From Deinococcus ruber (GTDB lineage Bacteria; Deinococcota; Deinococci; Deinococcales; Deinococcaceae), in the NCBI RefSeq assembly GCF_014648095.1, contig NZ_BMQL01000021.1, positions 27,394 through 91,393 of the forward strand: DNA of 64,000 nucleotides, written 5' to 3'. Under the pieces are notes generated by a model. It was not told where the DNA came from, did not search any database, and worked only from the letters and a program-made list of their open reading frames with translations. Within the stretch, counting starts at the first letter, position 1. Each line of letters opens with the position of its first letter. Positions 56,182 to 64,000 of this stretch are shown piece after piece. The translations under genes and the position numbers were made by a program.

Positions 56182-57510
56182 TCACAGCTTCTGGGCCGTC
56201 TGCTGTGCTCGTTTGAGGTCCGCGAAGGCGGCGGCTCGCATGTGCTGGAGGTAGGAGTTGTCTGGGAGCCGCCGCTGGCTGGGGTCCCGGTCTCGGATGA
56301 GCGCTTGTGCGCCCCGCAGATCTCCTTGGTGGAGACGGATGTGCAGTGCGTGGATGTCGGTGGTCAGCTGCACATGTGGGGCGAGATGGTACGTCGGGGC
56401 GTTGTGCGGGCCGTGTTTTTCGATCACGGGGCCGAGCTTGTCTGCGAGTTCGGCGAGGGCTTTGCGGGTGTAGTTGCTGGCGGCTTGGGCGGGGCGGTCT
56501 GGGAAAAGGGTCGATTGGATGTCGGTGCGTTGGCGGCCGGGATGGAGGGTGATGTAGAGCAGTACCGCGACGGTGTCTCGCAGGGTGAAGGGGATGAGCT
56601 GGCCGTCTTTGAACAACATGGGCGGCCCGAGGACCAGGGCGTCGAGATGGACCGTCGGTGTGTGCTGGGTGGGCTGGGCGATGCCGACCTGGAGGAAGCG
56701 GGCGAGGGCGTCCGACATCGTGGGGTCGTGGCGGGCGAAGTCCCAGAGGGGTGTGAGTTCGTCGAGGTCGAGGCGGAGTTCAAGGGGGCCGCCGGGGAGG
56801 CCGAAGGTGCTCGCTTGCTCGAGGGCGGGCGTGAGGAGCGTGCGCACGCGCTGAAAGTCGTGTTGTGCGTGTGCGATCAGGGCCTGTTGCAGCGCGGCAC
56901 GGACCGCCGTGACCGCATCGCCGCGTTGCTGGGCCTGCGCGTGGGCGTCGTCGAACAGGTGTGTGGCGTCGAGCGCCTGACCTTGTCGACGGAGCAGCAT
57001 GCCGCGCACAAGCTGCAGTGTTGGGGTGGCGAGTTGAAACCGCTGTGACGCTGTGGCGAGTTGAAACCGCTGTGACGCTGTGTCGAGCTGAGCCTGTGCG
57101 TCGGCGTGCTGGCCGCTTCGGGAGGCGAGGTCGGCCAGCATCAGGAGACAGCGGAGGATGCTGGTGAGGTCGCCTGCGGCCTCGTAGTACGCCAGCGCTG
57201 ACGCAAGGACTTCGTAGGCTGGTTGGCCTTGCAGCCGAAGCAGCAGCGCACTGTGGTACAGAAACGTGGCTTGAAGTTCAGGCTGACCCGGCGTGCGAAG
57301 GGGACTCAGGAGGCGCTGCGTGGATGCCGCCCCGTCGTAGTGTCCCTTGATCAGTTGAAGGTGCAGCAGGGTGCTGAGTGTGAGTGCGGCGGCGGCTTCA
57401 TCTGATCCTATCGGCTCGTCAGTTGGGTATTCTGCATCTATTTGCGTAAGTAGATCTTTTATTTTACTGCGTATGACCATTCTTAGTTCTATTGTTGAAT
57501 CTGCGTTCAT
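56182..57510 (-). CDS. TPR protein with C-terminal winged-helix/BTAD-like region, second copy
   Basis: 442 aa, shorter paralogue of 53244. TPR-like part to ~285 (LLRLQGQPAYEVLASALAYY; LADLASRSGQHADAQAQLDT), then VHLDALVLGPPMLFKDGQLI opens the winged-helix part with ALRDTVAV-type and SNYTRKALAELADKLGPVIE regions, and a BTAD-like end. The gene contains a 27-bp tandem duplication giving QRFQLATASQRFQLAT. The start codon region is AT-rich, unlike the body. Confidence 0.75.
   Translation of the reverse strand: MNADSTIELRMVIRSKIKDLLTQIDAEYPTDEPIGSDEAAAALTLSTLLHLQLIKGHYDGAASTQRLLSPLRTPGQPELQATFLYHSALLLRLQGQPAYEVLASALAYYEAAGDLTSILRCLLMLADLASRSGQHADAQAQLDTASQRFQLATASQRFQLATPTLQLVRGMLLRRQGQALDATHLFDDAHAQAQQRGDAVTAVRAALQQALIAHAQHDFQRVRTLLTPALEQASTFGLPGGPLELRLDLDELTPLWDFARHDPTMSDALARFLQVGIAQPTQHTPTVHLDALVLGPPMLFKDGQLIPFTLRDTVAVLLYITLHPGRQRTDIQSTLFPDRPAQAASNYTRKALAELADKLGPVIEKHGPHNAPTYHLAPHVQLTTDIHALHIRLHQGDLRGAQALIRDRDPSQRRLPDNSYLQHMRAAAFADLKRAQQTAQKL
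57026..57079 (-). repeat. 27-bp tandem duplication inside the TPR gene
   Basis: Two adjacent identical 27-bp units (57026-57052, 57053-57079) that keep the frame and add nine residues. Confidence 0.8.
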
Positions 57511-57650
57511 ACTGGTATTCCCCTTGCTTCGCCTCTCAATAATCTAGTATGCACGTTCATCTGGGAAATCAGTATTGAAAAATGGTGACTGTTCATCACA
57601 TAGTGCCGATTTCGCTGCTGATATGACTCCAAAAGAATTTATCTTAATGT

Positions 57651-57662
57651 TGCAGGTATCAA
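57651..57662. repeat. Possible solo MITE end
   Basis: TGCAGGTATCAA matches the right end of the 133-bp MITE over 12 bp; no partner end nearby. May be chance. Confidence 0.25.
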
Positions 57663-57672
57663 CAAGAGGGCC

Positions 57673-58542
57673 CTATGGTTGAGCGGGGCATTGCGCCAGA
57701 AACGCCTGGATTGCCTGAAATATGGTCTCTGGCTGATCGAGATACACGTAATGGAACGGGCTGGCCAGATGAACGTGCTGTCCCTGCGTTGAGCAGGTCA
57801 CCAACTCTGTCTGGATGGCCTGCCAGATCTCTTCACGGCGCTGCAGGGCGATATCAAATGGAGGATCCAGGTCCTCCCCTGCGCTGACCCCACGAGAGAT
57901 GACTAGGAGCGGCAGGTCCCCCAGGCAGCCCGGCCGAGCCGCCGCGTTGCCCTGACACAGCAGGGCGTCGAGGTCGGGACGCTCAGGGTGCTCATGGCGC
58001 AGCGCGTGTCGGCGCTCAGCGTCGCTTCGCTGGTCATCTGCTGAAGCAGCCACCGCGAAGCGTGTCAGCTGGTCTGAATGGGAACTGTCCAGCAGCACGA
58101 GGGCATGGACCCTGTCAGGGAACTGGCGTGCGTACGCCAGGGCAATCAGGCCGCCAATCGAGTGGCCGATGAGCACGACGGGGTGCTTCGCGTCCACCGC
58201 TCGTAGGACGGCTTCCAGTTCCTGCAGGAAGTCGTCGATGGTCCGAGGGTGTGCCGGCGGTGTGCTGTCCTGCATGCCCGCCCGGTCATAGGTCACCACC
58301 CGGAAGCGCTGAGCGAGTGCCGGGGCAAGGAACGGGGCGTCGTCCCAGGCGTCGCGCGCCACCAACGTCAGGATGTCTTCCATCCTGTCGCCCGGCCCAT
58401 GCCACCACGCCGCGGGGGTGCCCAGTCCCGTCAGGAACACCACTGTCGGTGCACCGGAGCCACTCACTTGGACATGAATGTGCCGGCCCCGGTCGTGTGT
58501 GGTGATGCGGGAAACGGGTGGGCCACTGGGAGCCGACGGCAT
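57673..58542 (-). CDS. Alpha/beta hydrolase
   Basis: 289 aa. Oxyanion region VVFLTGLGTPAAWWHGP, nucleophile in LIGHSIGGLIALAYA, acidic residue probably in the VISRG..AGEDLD loop and a late His in SPFHYVYLDQPE. A typical esterase/lipase or epoxide hydrolase-type fold; substrate unknown. The start is near the divergent region; no signal peptide, so cytosolic. Confidence 0.88.
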   Translation of the reverse strand: MPSAPSGPPVSRITTHDRGRHIHVQVSGSGAPTVVFLTGLGTPAAWWHGPGDRMEDILTLVARDAWDDAPFLAPALAQRFRVVTYDRAGMQDSTPPAHPRTIDDFLQELEAVLRAVDAKHPVVLIGHSIGGLIALAYARQFPDRVHALVLLDSSHSDQLTRFAVAASADDQRSDAERRHALRHEHPERPDLDALLCQGNAAARPGCLGDLPLLVISRGVSAGEDLDPPFDIALQRREEIWQAIQTELVTCSTQGQHVHLASPFHYVYLDQPETIFQAIQAFLAQCPAQP

Positions 58543-59409
58543 GCCCGAGTATAGCCGCGGCGTTCAGGGGCGCCATGGCCGATGACGGTCCGCTTGCGCG
58601 TCGCCCGGACGTCTGCTTGGAGCGTTCGCTGGGATCCTCTCTGTGTAGGCACCACACAGCGGCGAGCGTGCCTCAACGAGTGTGTCGGTTCAGCACGAAT
58701 GCTGGTGCATTGGGAACGGCCCTGGGAATTTCACACTGAACCGCAGAGCGGCGGATACCACGCTCACCATGCTGGACTGGTCCAATTCGCCTGTTGCTCG
58801 TGTCTTAAGCGCTGGACCCAGCCTTCAGCGCCATCATCCGCCAGTGGTAACGACATTAGACCTCTTGCAAAAGTTGAGGGCTCTGCTGACGGGGTGGAGT
58901 AAGACCGCCTGAGGGGCACGTCGAAAATAAACCGCAATCCGTCCCGCCAACGTACTGAGATTTACCTGAGACCTCTACTGAGATGGAAGCGGTGTTGACG
59001 GAGCGCGAACAGCGCCAGACGTTCACGCGAGTCGCCGGTGTAGAACTGGTGGGGGCGCCGGATGTCCGGTGTGTGGCGTACCTTCGGGTGCAGCTCATCG
59101 CACCTCCTGCGGCGACCCGCAGATCAAAGACCGGGCCGCGCGCGATCTGGCGCAGGGCACCATCGACCCCAGCTTCGATGGTGTGGTCGATCTGGGATGC
59201 GCCTTGCCACCCCCGCCGTCATCCGACTCGGAAACGCGGGTTCTGAGCTTCTAGCCAAACGGCAAGGCACTGTGCTCGGGATTGTTTGGTGAATGCAGAA
59301 CCGGCCAACTTCTGCCTCACCAGAACTTGGCAGCCGCACTCGATCGCTTTGAAGGAAATGACGGGGCCAACCGGGCGTTCGACATCTTACTGGAAGGGCC
59401 GCAGACCTC
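58543..59409. other. Gene-poor stretch with a remnant
   Basis: About 865 bp. A plus-strand coding-like tail at 59275-59413 is listed separately, and around 59108-59230 a frame (DRAARDLAQGTIDPSFDGVV) looks like another broken piece. No intact gene. Confidence 0.45.
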
Positions 59410-59413
59410 CTAG
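59275..59413 (+). pseudogene. C-terminal gene remnant, unknown
   Basis: Frame reads RTGQLLPHQNLAAALDRFEG then NDGANRAFDILLEGPQTS and TAG, with coding-like codons but no start. It overlaps the mocR stop by three bases on the other strand. Source family not recognised. Confidence 0.35.
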
Positions 59414-60855
59414 ACTTCGAGGCGGGTCGCGTTCCCTGGATCGTCGAGCAGGACGTCCTGTCCTACAACCTCTCGAAACAGGCGGGCCAGCCGTGTGACG
59501 CCTTCTCGCAGCTCCGCCACCGGCTGGGTAAACGGAAGGCGCAGCTGACGTGCCAAAAGACCGTCGTGAGCGAAACGCTCTCCAGCAGTCAGGCGCAATC
59601 CGAAGCGGCTGGCCTGTGCCACCAGCGCCGGTCCGACCGGCTGCGGCAGCGTGACCCACAACGACAGCCCCCCCTCCGGGAGTCGGTACGTCCATTCGGG
59701 CAGTTGCTGGCCCAAATACTCGACCAGTACGTCACGTTGGTCCCGGAGCTGCTTCCGGCGTCGCCCCAGGAGGGGGTCCGGGTCCCGCAGCAGCCAGGCC
59801 CCCGCCAACTGTTCGAGCACCGGCGTCCCCAGGTCGACGGACGCGCGGGCTGCACCCAGACGTTCGGCGAGATCCCTCGGCGCACGGATCCAGCCGAGAC
59901 GCAACCCGCCCCAGAACGACTTGCTCATCGACCCGATGCTCACCACCGTGGCGTGCCGATCATGAACAGCGAACGGCGCTGACACCGGGACAGCCAAGGC
60001 CAGCTCGGCGAGGGTCTCGTCAACCACGATCAGGGTCCGTGTCTGATGAAGCAGCCGCGTGACCTCGCTCCGGACCGCGTCAGGCATCAGATGCCCCGTG
60101 GGGTTGTGAAAATCGGGAATCAGGTACGCGAGTCGAGGTACGGTCTGCCGGGCCGCAGCAGCCAACCCTTCCACATCCCAACCGCCAGGCGTCAAGGCGA
60201 CGGGCACGATCCGGCAGGAGGCTGCTCTCAACGCGTCAAGGGCGTGTGGGTAGGTCGGTTGATCGACGAGGACGCGGTCTCCTGGACTCGTGACGAGCCG
60301 GACGATCAGGCTGAACGCATGTTGAGCACCGAAGGTAATCACGATCTGCTCCGGTGTGGTGGGAAGCCCGCGGGCTCTGTAGCGCGCGGCAACCGCGCTC
60401 CTCAAGACGGGCAGGCCGAGTGGCGTGTAGCCGTGGGTGGGGAGATAGGTCGGCAGGGCGGTCAAGGCGTGCATGAACGCCTCGTGAATGAGACCTTCTG
60501 GGGCCGGCAGGGCCGCCGCCGCAAAATCAATCAGGTGAGGATGAGACAGTGGGGGCAACGGCACTCCGGGGGTGGTGGCGAGCGGTGGGAGGGTGACGAC
60601 CCTGCGGACGCCTGGACGAAGCACAAGAAACCCGTCGTCCTGAAGAACGTCGTAGGCAGCCTTGATGGTGTTACGGCCGAAGCCTGAGGCTGCGGCGAGC
60701 GTTCGTTCGCTGGGAAGCTGTGCAGCCAGCGGTAGCCGTCCATCGAGCACCAGGTGTTGTATGGCGCGTGCCAGGTTGACGTAGGCAGGTCCTCGGCCGG
60801 TCCAGGGGCCGAGGAGTTGCATCAGAGTGGCCGCCGGGATCTTGCGCTGGGTCAT
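59410..60855 (-). CDS. MocR-type regulator (GntR winged helix fused to aminotransferase)
   Basis: 481 aa. N-terminal GntR winged helix (LPLAAQLPSERTLAAASGFG RNTIKAAYDVLQDDGFL), short linker, then a fold-type I PLP aminotransferase domain with the PLP-binding Lys in IGSMSKSFWGGLRLGW, YLIPDFHNPTGHLM and DETLAEL. These regulators sense PLP or an amino acid. It is divergent from the GNAT gene, and an inverted repeat GAACCAG ... CTGGTTC overlaps its own start, so autoregulation and control of the acetyltransferase are likely. Confidence 0.92.
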   Translation of the reverse strand: MTQRKIPAATLMQLLGPWTGRGPAYVNLARAIQHLVLDGRLPLAAQLPSERTLAAASGFGRNTIKAAYDVLQDDGFLVLRPGVRRVVTLPPLATTPGVPLPPLSHPHLIDFAAAALPAPEGLIHEAFMHALTALPTYLPTHGYTPLGLPVLRSAVAARYRARGLPTTPEQIVITFGAQHAFSLIVRLVTSPGDRVLVDQPTYPHALDALRAASCRIVPVALTPGGWDVEGLAAAARQTVPRLAYLIPDFHNPTGHLMPDAVRSEVTRLLHQTRTLIVVDETLAELALAVPVSAPFAVHDRHATVVSIGSMSKSFWGGLRLGWIRAPRDLAERLGAARASVDLGTPVLEQLAGAWLLRDPDPLLGRRRKQLRDQRDVLVEYLGQQLPEWTYRLPEGGLSLWVTLPQPVGPALVAQASRFGLRLTAGERFAHDGLLARQLRLPFTQPVAELREGVTRLARLFREVVGQDVLLDDPGNATRLEV

Positions 60856-60856
60856 G

Positions 60857-60880
60857 GAACCAGCATATCCAAACTGGTTC
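60857..60880. promoter_or_regulatory. Inverted-repeat operator between mocR and GNAT genes
   Basis: GAACCAG and CTGGTTC, perfect 7-bp arms separated by 10 bp, immediately before the regulator start. Confidence 0.55.
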
Positions 60881-60928
60881 TACCGGACGGCTCCAGATTT
60901 TTTTACTGTGAGTCTGGAGGTACCAGAA

Positions 60929-61441
60929 ATGACGACTCATACAACCAGATCAGCTGAACTCAACCCCGCTGAGGCCGTGACGATCGCTCCGATGAAGACG
61001 GCCGCTGATGCACAGGCGTTCTACGATCTGAACGCCGAGTGGATTACGGCACATTTCGAACTCGAACCGAACGATCTGGAGCTGCTGAACAACCCGCATC
61101 GTGTGGTGATGGACCCCGGCGGGCAGATCTATCTGGCCCACACTGGGGGCAGGACCGTCGGGTGCGTGGCCTTGATGGCGTACGAACCGGGCACGTATAA
61201 GATTGCCAAGATGGCTGTCACGCCGGCCTGCCGTGGCCGGGGAATCGGTCGGCAGTTGTTGGTGCATGCCATTGAAGAGGCCCGGCTGATGGGTGCGCGC
61301 ACCCTCTTTCTGGCCAGCAGTAGCACGCTGGTTCCCGCGATCAGGTTGTACGAAACCGTCGGATTTCAGTGCCTGAACAGCAACGAATGGCCCTTTATGC
61401 GATTCGCCCGAGCGAACGTCTTCATGCGGATGGACGTTTGA
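60929..61441 (+). CDS. GNAT-family N-acetyltransferase
   Basis: 170 aa from ATG at 60929 with GGAGG upstream. The acetyl-CoA-binding motif is VTPACRGRGIGRQLLVHAIE, preceded by the beta-strand YKIAKMA and followed by LFLASSSTLVPAIRLYETVG F. Substrate unknown. Divergent from the MocR-type regulator and probably its target, as is common for this pairing. Confidence 0.9.
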   Translation: MTTHTTRSAELNPAEAVTIAPMKTAADAQAFYDLNAEWITAHFELEPNDLELLNNPHRVVMDPGGQIYLAHTGGRTVGCVALMAYEPGTYKIAKMAVTPACRGRGIGRQLLVHAIEEARLMGARTLFLASSSTLVPAIRLYETVGFQCLNSNEWPFMRFARANVFMRMDV

Positions 61442-61526
61442 GGGTTCTGGCAAGTTAATTGAAGAGGGTAGTGCTCCAAGGTTGGATCCTGCTGGCATAT
61501 TCAGAGAGCGTGGCGCAAGGTAGTGT

Positions 61527-62660
61527 ATGAGCCTGCAAAACGAAGACCTGGGCAGCATTCCGGAAGAAGTCCAGCGTGTCGTTCACGCCGTGTTGCCGCG
61601 CGGCAACACGGTCACCCAACTCCGAGATGAATTTGGTGTGCTGTACAACGATGACGTCGTTCGTCAGGTCTTCCCCACACGCGGTCGTCCCGCCGTCTCC
61701 CCGTGGCGACTCGCCCTCGTCACGGTTCTCCAATTTGTGGAGAACCTGACGGATCGCCAAGCGGCCGAGCAAGTCCGCATGCGCCTGGATTGGAACTACG
61801 CGCTCGGTCTGGAACTCACGGATCCGGGCTTCGACCACACGGTTCTCCGCGAGTTTCGCCGTCGTCTCCTGGGCACGCACGCCACGACGCTGCTCGACAC
61901 GATGCTCACGACATTCCAGGCCAAGGGTCTCGTCACCGCCCGCGGCAAACAGCGCACGGACAGCACGCATGTGCTGGCCCATCTTCGCATCCTGAATCTC
62001 CTGGAGTGCCTGATCCAGACGATGCACGCCGCTCTGAATGATCTCGCTGTCCGAGCACCCGAGTGGCTGGCCGCACTCGCCCCACCCACGTGGTTCGAGC
62101 GGTCCGCTGAGCGCGTTGACGCCAGTCGCCTGCCGAAACGTCAGGCGGCACGCGCGGCGTCTTTCGAAACGGTGGGGAGGGACGCGTTTGCGCTCCTGGA
62201 CGCCCTTGACGATCCGGTCTGCCCGTCTCAATGCGATCACAACGAACACGTGGCGTTGCTGCGCCAACTGCTCGCCCGACACTTCGAGCGCACAGATGGT
62301 GGGGTTGGCGTGTTGGCCGATGTCGCTGTCCCTCCTGATGAGGCGGTGAACTCGCCGTACGAGCCGGAGGCCCGCACGGCCAGCAACGGCACGACGGTGT
62401 GGACGGGCGACAAGGTGCACCTCACGGAAACCTGCGACGAGGACGCGCCGCACGTGATCACCGTCGTGCAGACGACGTCAGCACTCGTGCCCGACGTCGC
62501 GGTCACGCAGGCTGCATGTCGCGCTTCGTCGTCAGCAGCTCGTCCCTGCCGTCCATCTCGTTGATACCGGCGATACCAGCGCCGATCTGATCCTCAAGGC
62601 TGCCGAAGAGCACGATGTTGAGTTGCTCGGCCCGGTTCGGGCGAACAACAGTTGGACGTT
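61527..62660 (+). pseudogene. IS1182-family transposase, frameshifted and truncated
   Basis: The N-terminal DUF772-like part is intact (PWRLALVTVLQFVENLTDRQ; DHTVLREFRRRLLGTHATTL), as is RGKQRTDSTHVLAHLR. After ALVPDVAVTQ the frame shifts (near 62510) into VHLVDTGDTSADLILKAAEE then LLGPVRANNSW, after which the C-terminal third is absent and IS3 sequence begins. Not functional. Confidence 0.85.
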
Positions 62661-62781
62661 CACCGCTGGTACAACCACGAGCGTCGTCATTCGGCGCCCT
62701 TGTACGCCACGCCTTGGTCTACACTGACGTCATCGGCGAACGCTCGCAACGCCGCTTGACGTCAAACCTGGAGCATTACCA
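62650..62781 (+). mobile_element. IS3-family right-end remnant (orfB C-terminus)
   Basis: Reads DVHRWYNHERRHSAPLYATP then STLTSSANARNAA and TGA, the integrase-core end typical of IS3-group orfB (WYNxxRxHSAL), followed by ~20 bp ending in CA. Its last 51 bp recur at 31252-31302. Confidence 0.65.
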
Positions 62782-62965
62782 ACCCTACAAAGTGGCGCTG
62801 GATGGGAAACATGTTTTTTGGCGGATGATGGCAGCGAGAGCGAAAGTAGATGTCACGACCACCGCTGCACTACGTACAGGTCATCGTGAGACGATTGTTG
62901 CTGCTGATGGGGCGGAACGCGTACCATGAACGAACTGGTCAGTACTGGTCAGAAGGGAGGAGGAG
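62782..62965. other. Upstream region of the toxin-antitoxin pair
   Basis: About 180 bp between the IS3 end and the antitoxin start. Ends in a strong GGGAGGAGG ribosome site and includes the direct repeat described next. Confidence 0.5.
62934..62952 (+). promoter_or_regulatory. Direct repeat, possible toxin-antitoxin operator
   Basis: ACTGGTCAG twice with one base between (10-bp period), just before the antitoxin ribosome site. Confidence 0.45.
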
Positions 62966-63211
62966 ATGAAAGAGGCCTGGCAACTTCAGGACGCGAAAGC
63001 GCACTTCAGCGAGCTGGTCGAAGCGGCGCTCAAAGAAGGCCCGCAGACTGTCACGCGGCGCGGCGAGAATGCGGTGGTGGTGCTGTCTCACCGCGAGTAC
63101 CTCCGGCTGTCTCAGGCCGATACCACACTCGACGAAGCGCTGTCGGGTGCACCCGCTGAGTTGCTCTTTCAGCGCGACCGCTCTTCTATACCTGCCGTCA
63201 GCCTCGAATAG
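62966..63211 (+). CDS. Phd/YefM-family antitoxin
   Basis: 81 aa. N-terminal DNA-binding/dimerisation part AWQLQDAKAHFSELVEAALK and TVTRRGENAVVVLSHREYLR match the Phd/YefM family. The C-terminal tail would wrap the toxin. GGGAGGAGG precedes the ATG. It overlaps the toxin start by one base (TAGTG). Neutralises the PIN toxin and represses the operon. Confidence 0.93.
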   Translation: MKEAWQLQDAKAHFSELVEAALKEGPQTVTRRGENAVVVLSHREYLRLSQADTTLDEALSGAPAELLFQRDRSSIPAVSLE

Positions 63212-63636
63212 TGTTTCTGCTCGATACCAACGTCGTCAGCGAACGAAGCAAGCTTGTCCCCGATGAGCGGGTGCGCGGCTGGTTGCAGCGTCACCGGATT
63301 GGAGAGACGTACCTCAGCGTCATCACGCTGGCAGAACTGGAACAGGGCATTCTGCGCCTCGGCAACACGCGCCGCGCCACTGAACTGCGCTCATTTCTCG
63401 AGCGTCTGGAAGGGCAGTTTCATGGGCGGGTGCTAGACATCGACCGCCAAGTTGCGAGTACTTGGGCACAGATGACCGCGCAGGCGATACAGGCAGGTCA
63501 GACACTGGGCTATGCCGACTCGTTGATCGCTGCTACGGCGCGTACTCATCATCTGACAGTGGTCACGCGGAACACCGCTGACTTTCTGCCAGCTGGCGTC
63601 CCGGTCATCAATCCCTGGCAGACAGACGAAGCGTAA
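63211..63636 (+). CDS. PIN-domain toxin (VapC/FitB-like ribonuclease)
   Basis: 141 aa, GTG start. PIN catalytic acids are visible: D5 in FLLDTNVVSE, E in LAELEQGI and D in GYADSLIAATA, plus TRNTADF for the last acidic site. FitB-type PIN toxins cleave RNA. It pairs with the Phd-type antitoxin, a common combination. The locus is right beside IS remnants, fitting a mobile or stabilising module. Confidence 0.93.
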   Translation: MFLLDTNVVSERSKLVPDERVRGWLQRHRIGETYLSVITLAELEQGILRLGNTRRATELRSFLERLEGQFHGRVLDIDRQVASTWAQMTAQAIQAGQTLGYADSLIAATARTHHLTVVTRNTADFLPAGVPVINPWQTDEA

Positions 63637-64000
63637 CTCATCCCCGGTGTCTAAAGACCGAGGCATTGACAGCACCTGCTGAAAACGCCTGAGTGACCCG
63701 AAGACCGAAAGGTCAACGATTCAGAGACACGCACCCCCGAATGCCTCGCCAGTTTTGGGCTCTGCGATGTTCAACCAAAAGGGTCTGGGCGGGAGTCCCC
63801 TACCAGAACCGCGTCGTTTGCGGTTTGGTGGGGGAGGGAGAGCCCAGCCGCCCCAGCCGGGCGGGGTTGCTCTGGCTTACAGCGAAGTTATCGCCTCTGG
63901 ATATTTCATAGACGTACCAGTAAAATACTCCTTTTGAAGGTCACGCTCACAGCCAAGCTGAAATGACGGCACACCCCGGAGCAGAAAGCCGCTCTGGACA
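63637..64000. other. Gene-free end of window
   Basis: About 360 bp after the toxin gene. No coding sequence, repeat or RNA recognised before the window ends. Confidence 0.4.

Noticed and set aside
58856..59098. Possible IS terminus around GACCTCTTGCAAAAG
   Set aside because: Only one such end is seen, with no inverted partner or transposase nearby.

Overview
The window is about 64 kb of GC-rich bacterial DNA that most resembles an accessory replicon or accessory chromosomal region of a Deinococcus species. The clues are Deinococcus-type secreted proteins (DUF4384, DUF4397, RCC1-repeat lipoproteins), several apparently leaderless promoters (a TANNNT box 5-9 nt before the start codon), a lexA-imuB-dnaE2 cassette like the lexA-imuY-dnaE2 operon described in D. 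deserti, and many insertion-sequence remnants. I see no rRNA, tRNA, ribosomal-protein or replication-origin genes and no CRISPR array. The genus call is inference from protein style, not from a marker gene.

Layout. 1-4754 (minus strand): the end of an RND efflux pump with its membrane-fusion partner, then a small membrane protein and a haem-binding ferric-reductase-like protein. 5103-13272 (plus): an OmpR-type two-component pair followed by secreted and membrane genes (DUF4397, a four-repeat COG4705 protein, two tandem DUF3500 proteins, an EF-hand protein and a HupE/UreJ-like permease). A shared DNA box lies before the regulator, after the kinase and before the first DUF3500 gene, suggesting one regulon. 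13975-16173 (minus): a DUF4384 secreted protein and a PD-(D/E)XK-like protein. 16276-22168: a damage-inducible mutagenesis cassette (unknown 98-aa protein, LexA, ImuB-like, DUF6504, DnaE2) with one small reverse-strand gene inside it.

22222-41732: a decayed RCC1 gene split by a 133-bp MITE, several c-di-GMP proteins (GAF-GGDEF, RsbQ-like hydrolase plus GGDEF-EAL, and a frameshifted 5TM-GGDEF), three related OmpR-type regulators (two with altered phospho-acceptor sites, the second at 49459), an IS-truncated surface protein, a sedolisin lipoprotein, a TetR/monooxygenase divergent pair with two visible operators, and a flavin monooxygenase. 42067-49370 is an IS graveyard (two IS66 copies, IS5-like halves, a third IS66-like relic) around an intact RCC1 lipoprotein gene.

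49459-64000: an atypical response regulator, a dinB gene killed by one in-frame TAA, a secreted TPR-like protein, two TPR plus winged-helix regulators, a methyltransferase, an alpha/beta hydrolase, a MocR regulator divergent from a GNAT acetyltransferase, a broken IS1182/IS3 chimera and a Phd-PIN toxin-antitoxin pair. The region combines stress signalling, error-prone repair and mobile DNA. The intact DnaE2 mutasome beside a broken DinB is its most pointed genetic statement; the new MITE family and the shared regulator box are the best candidates for undescribed elements.
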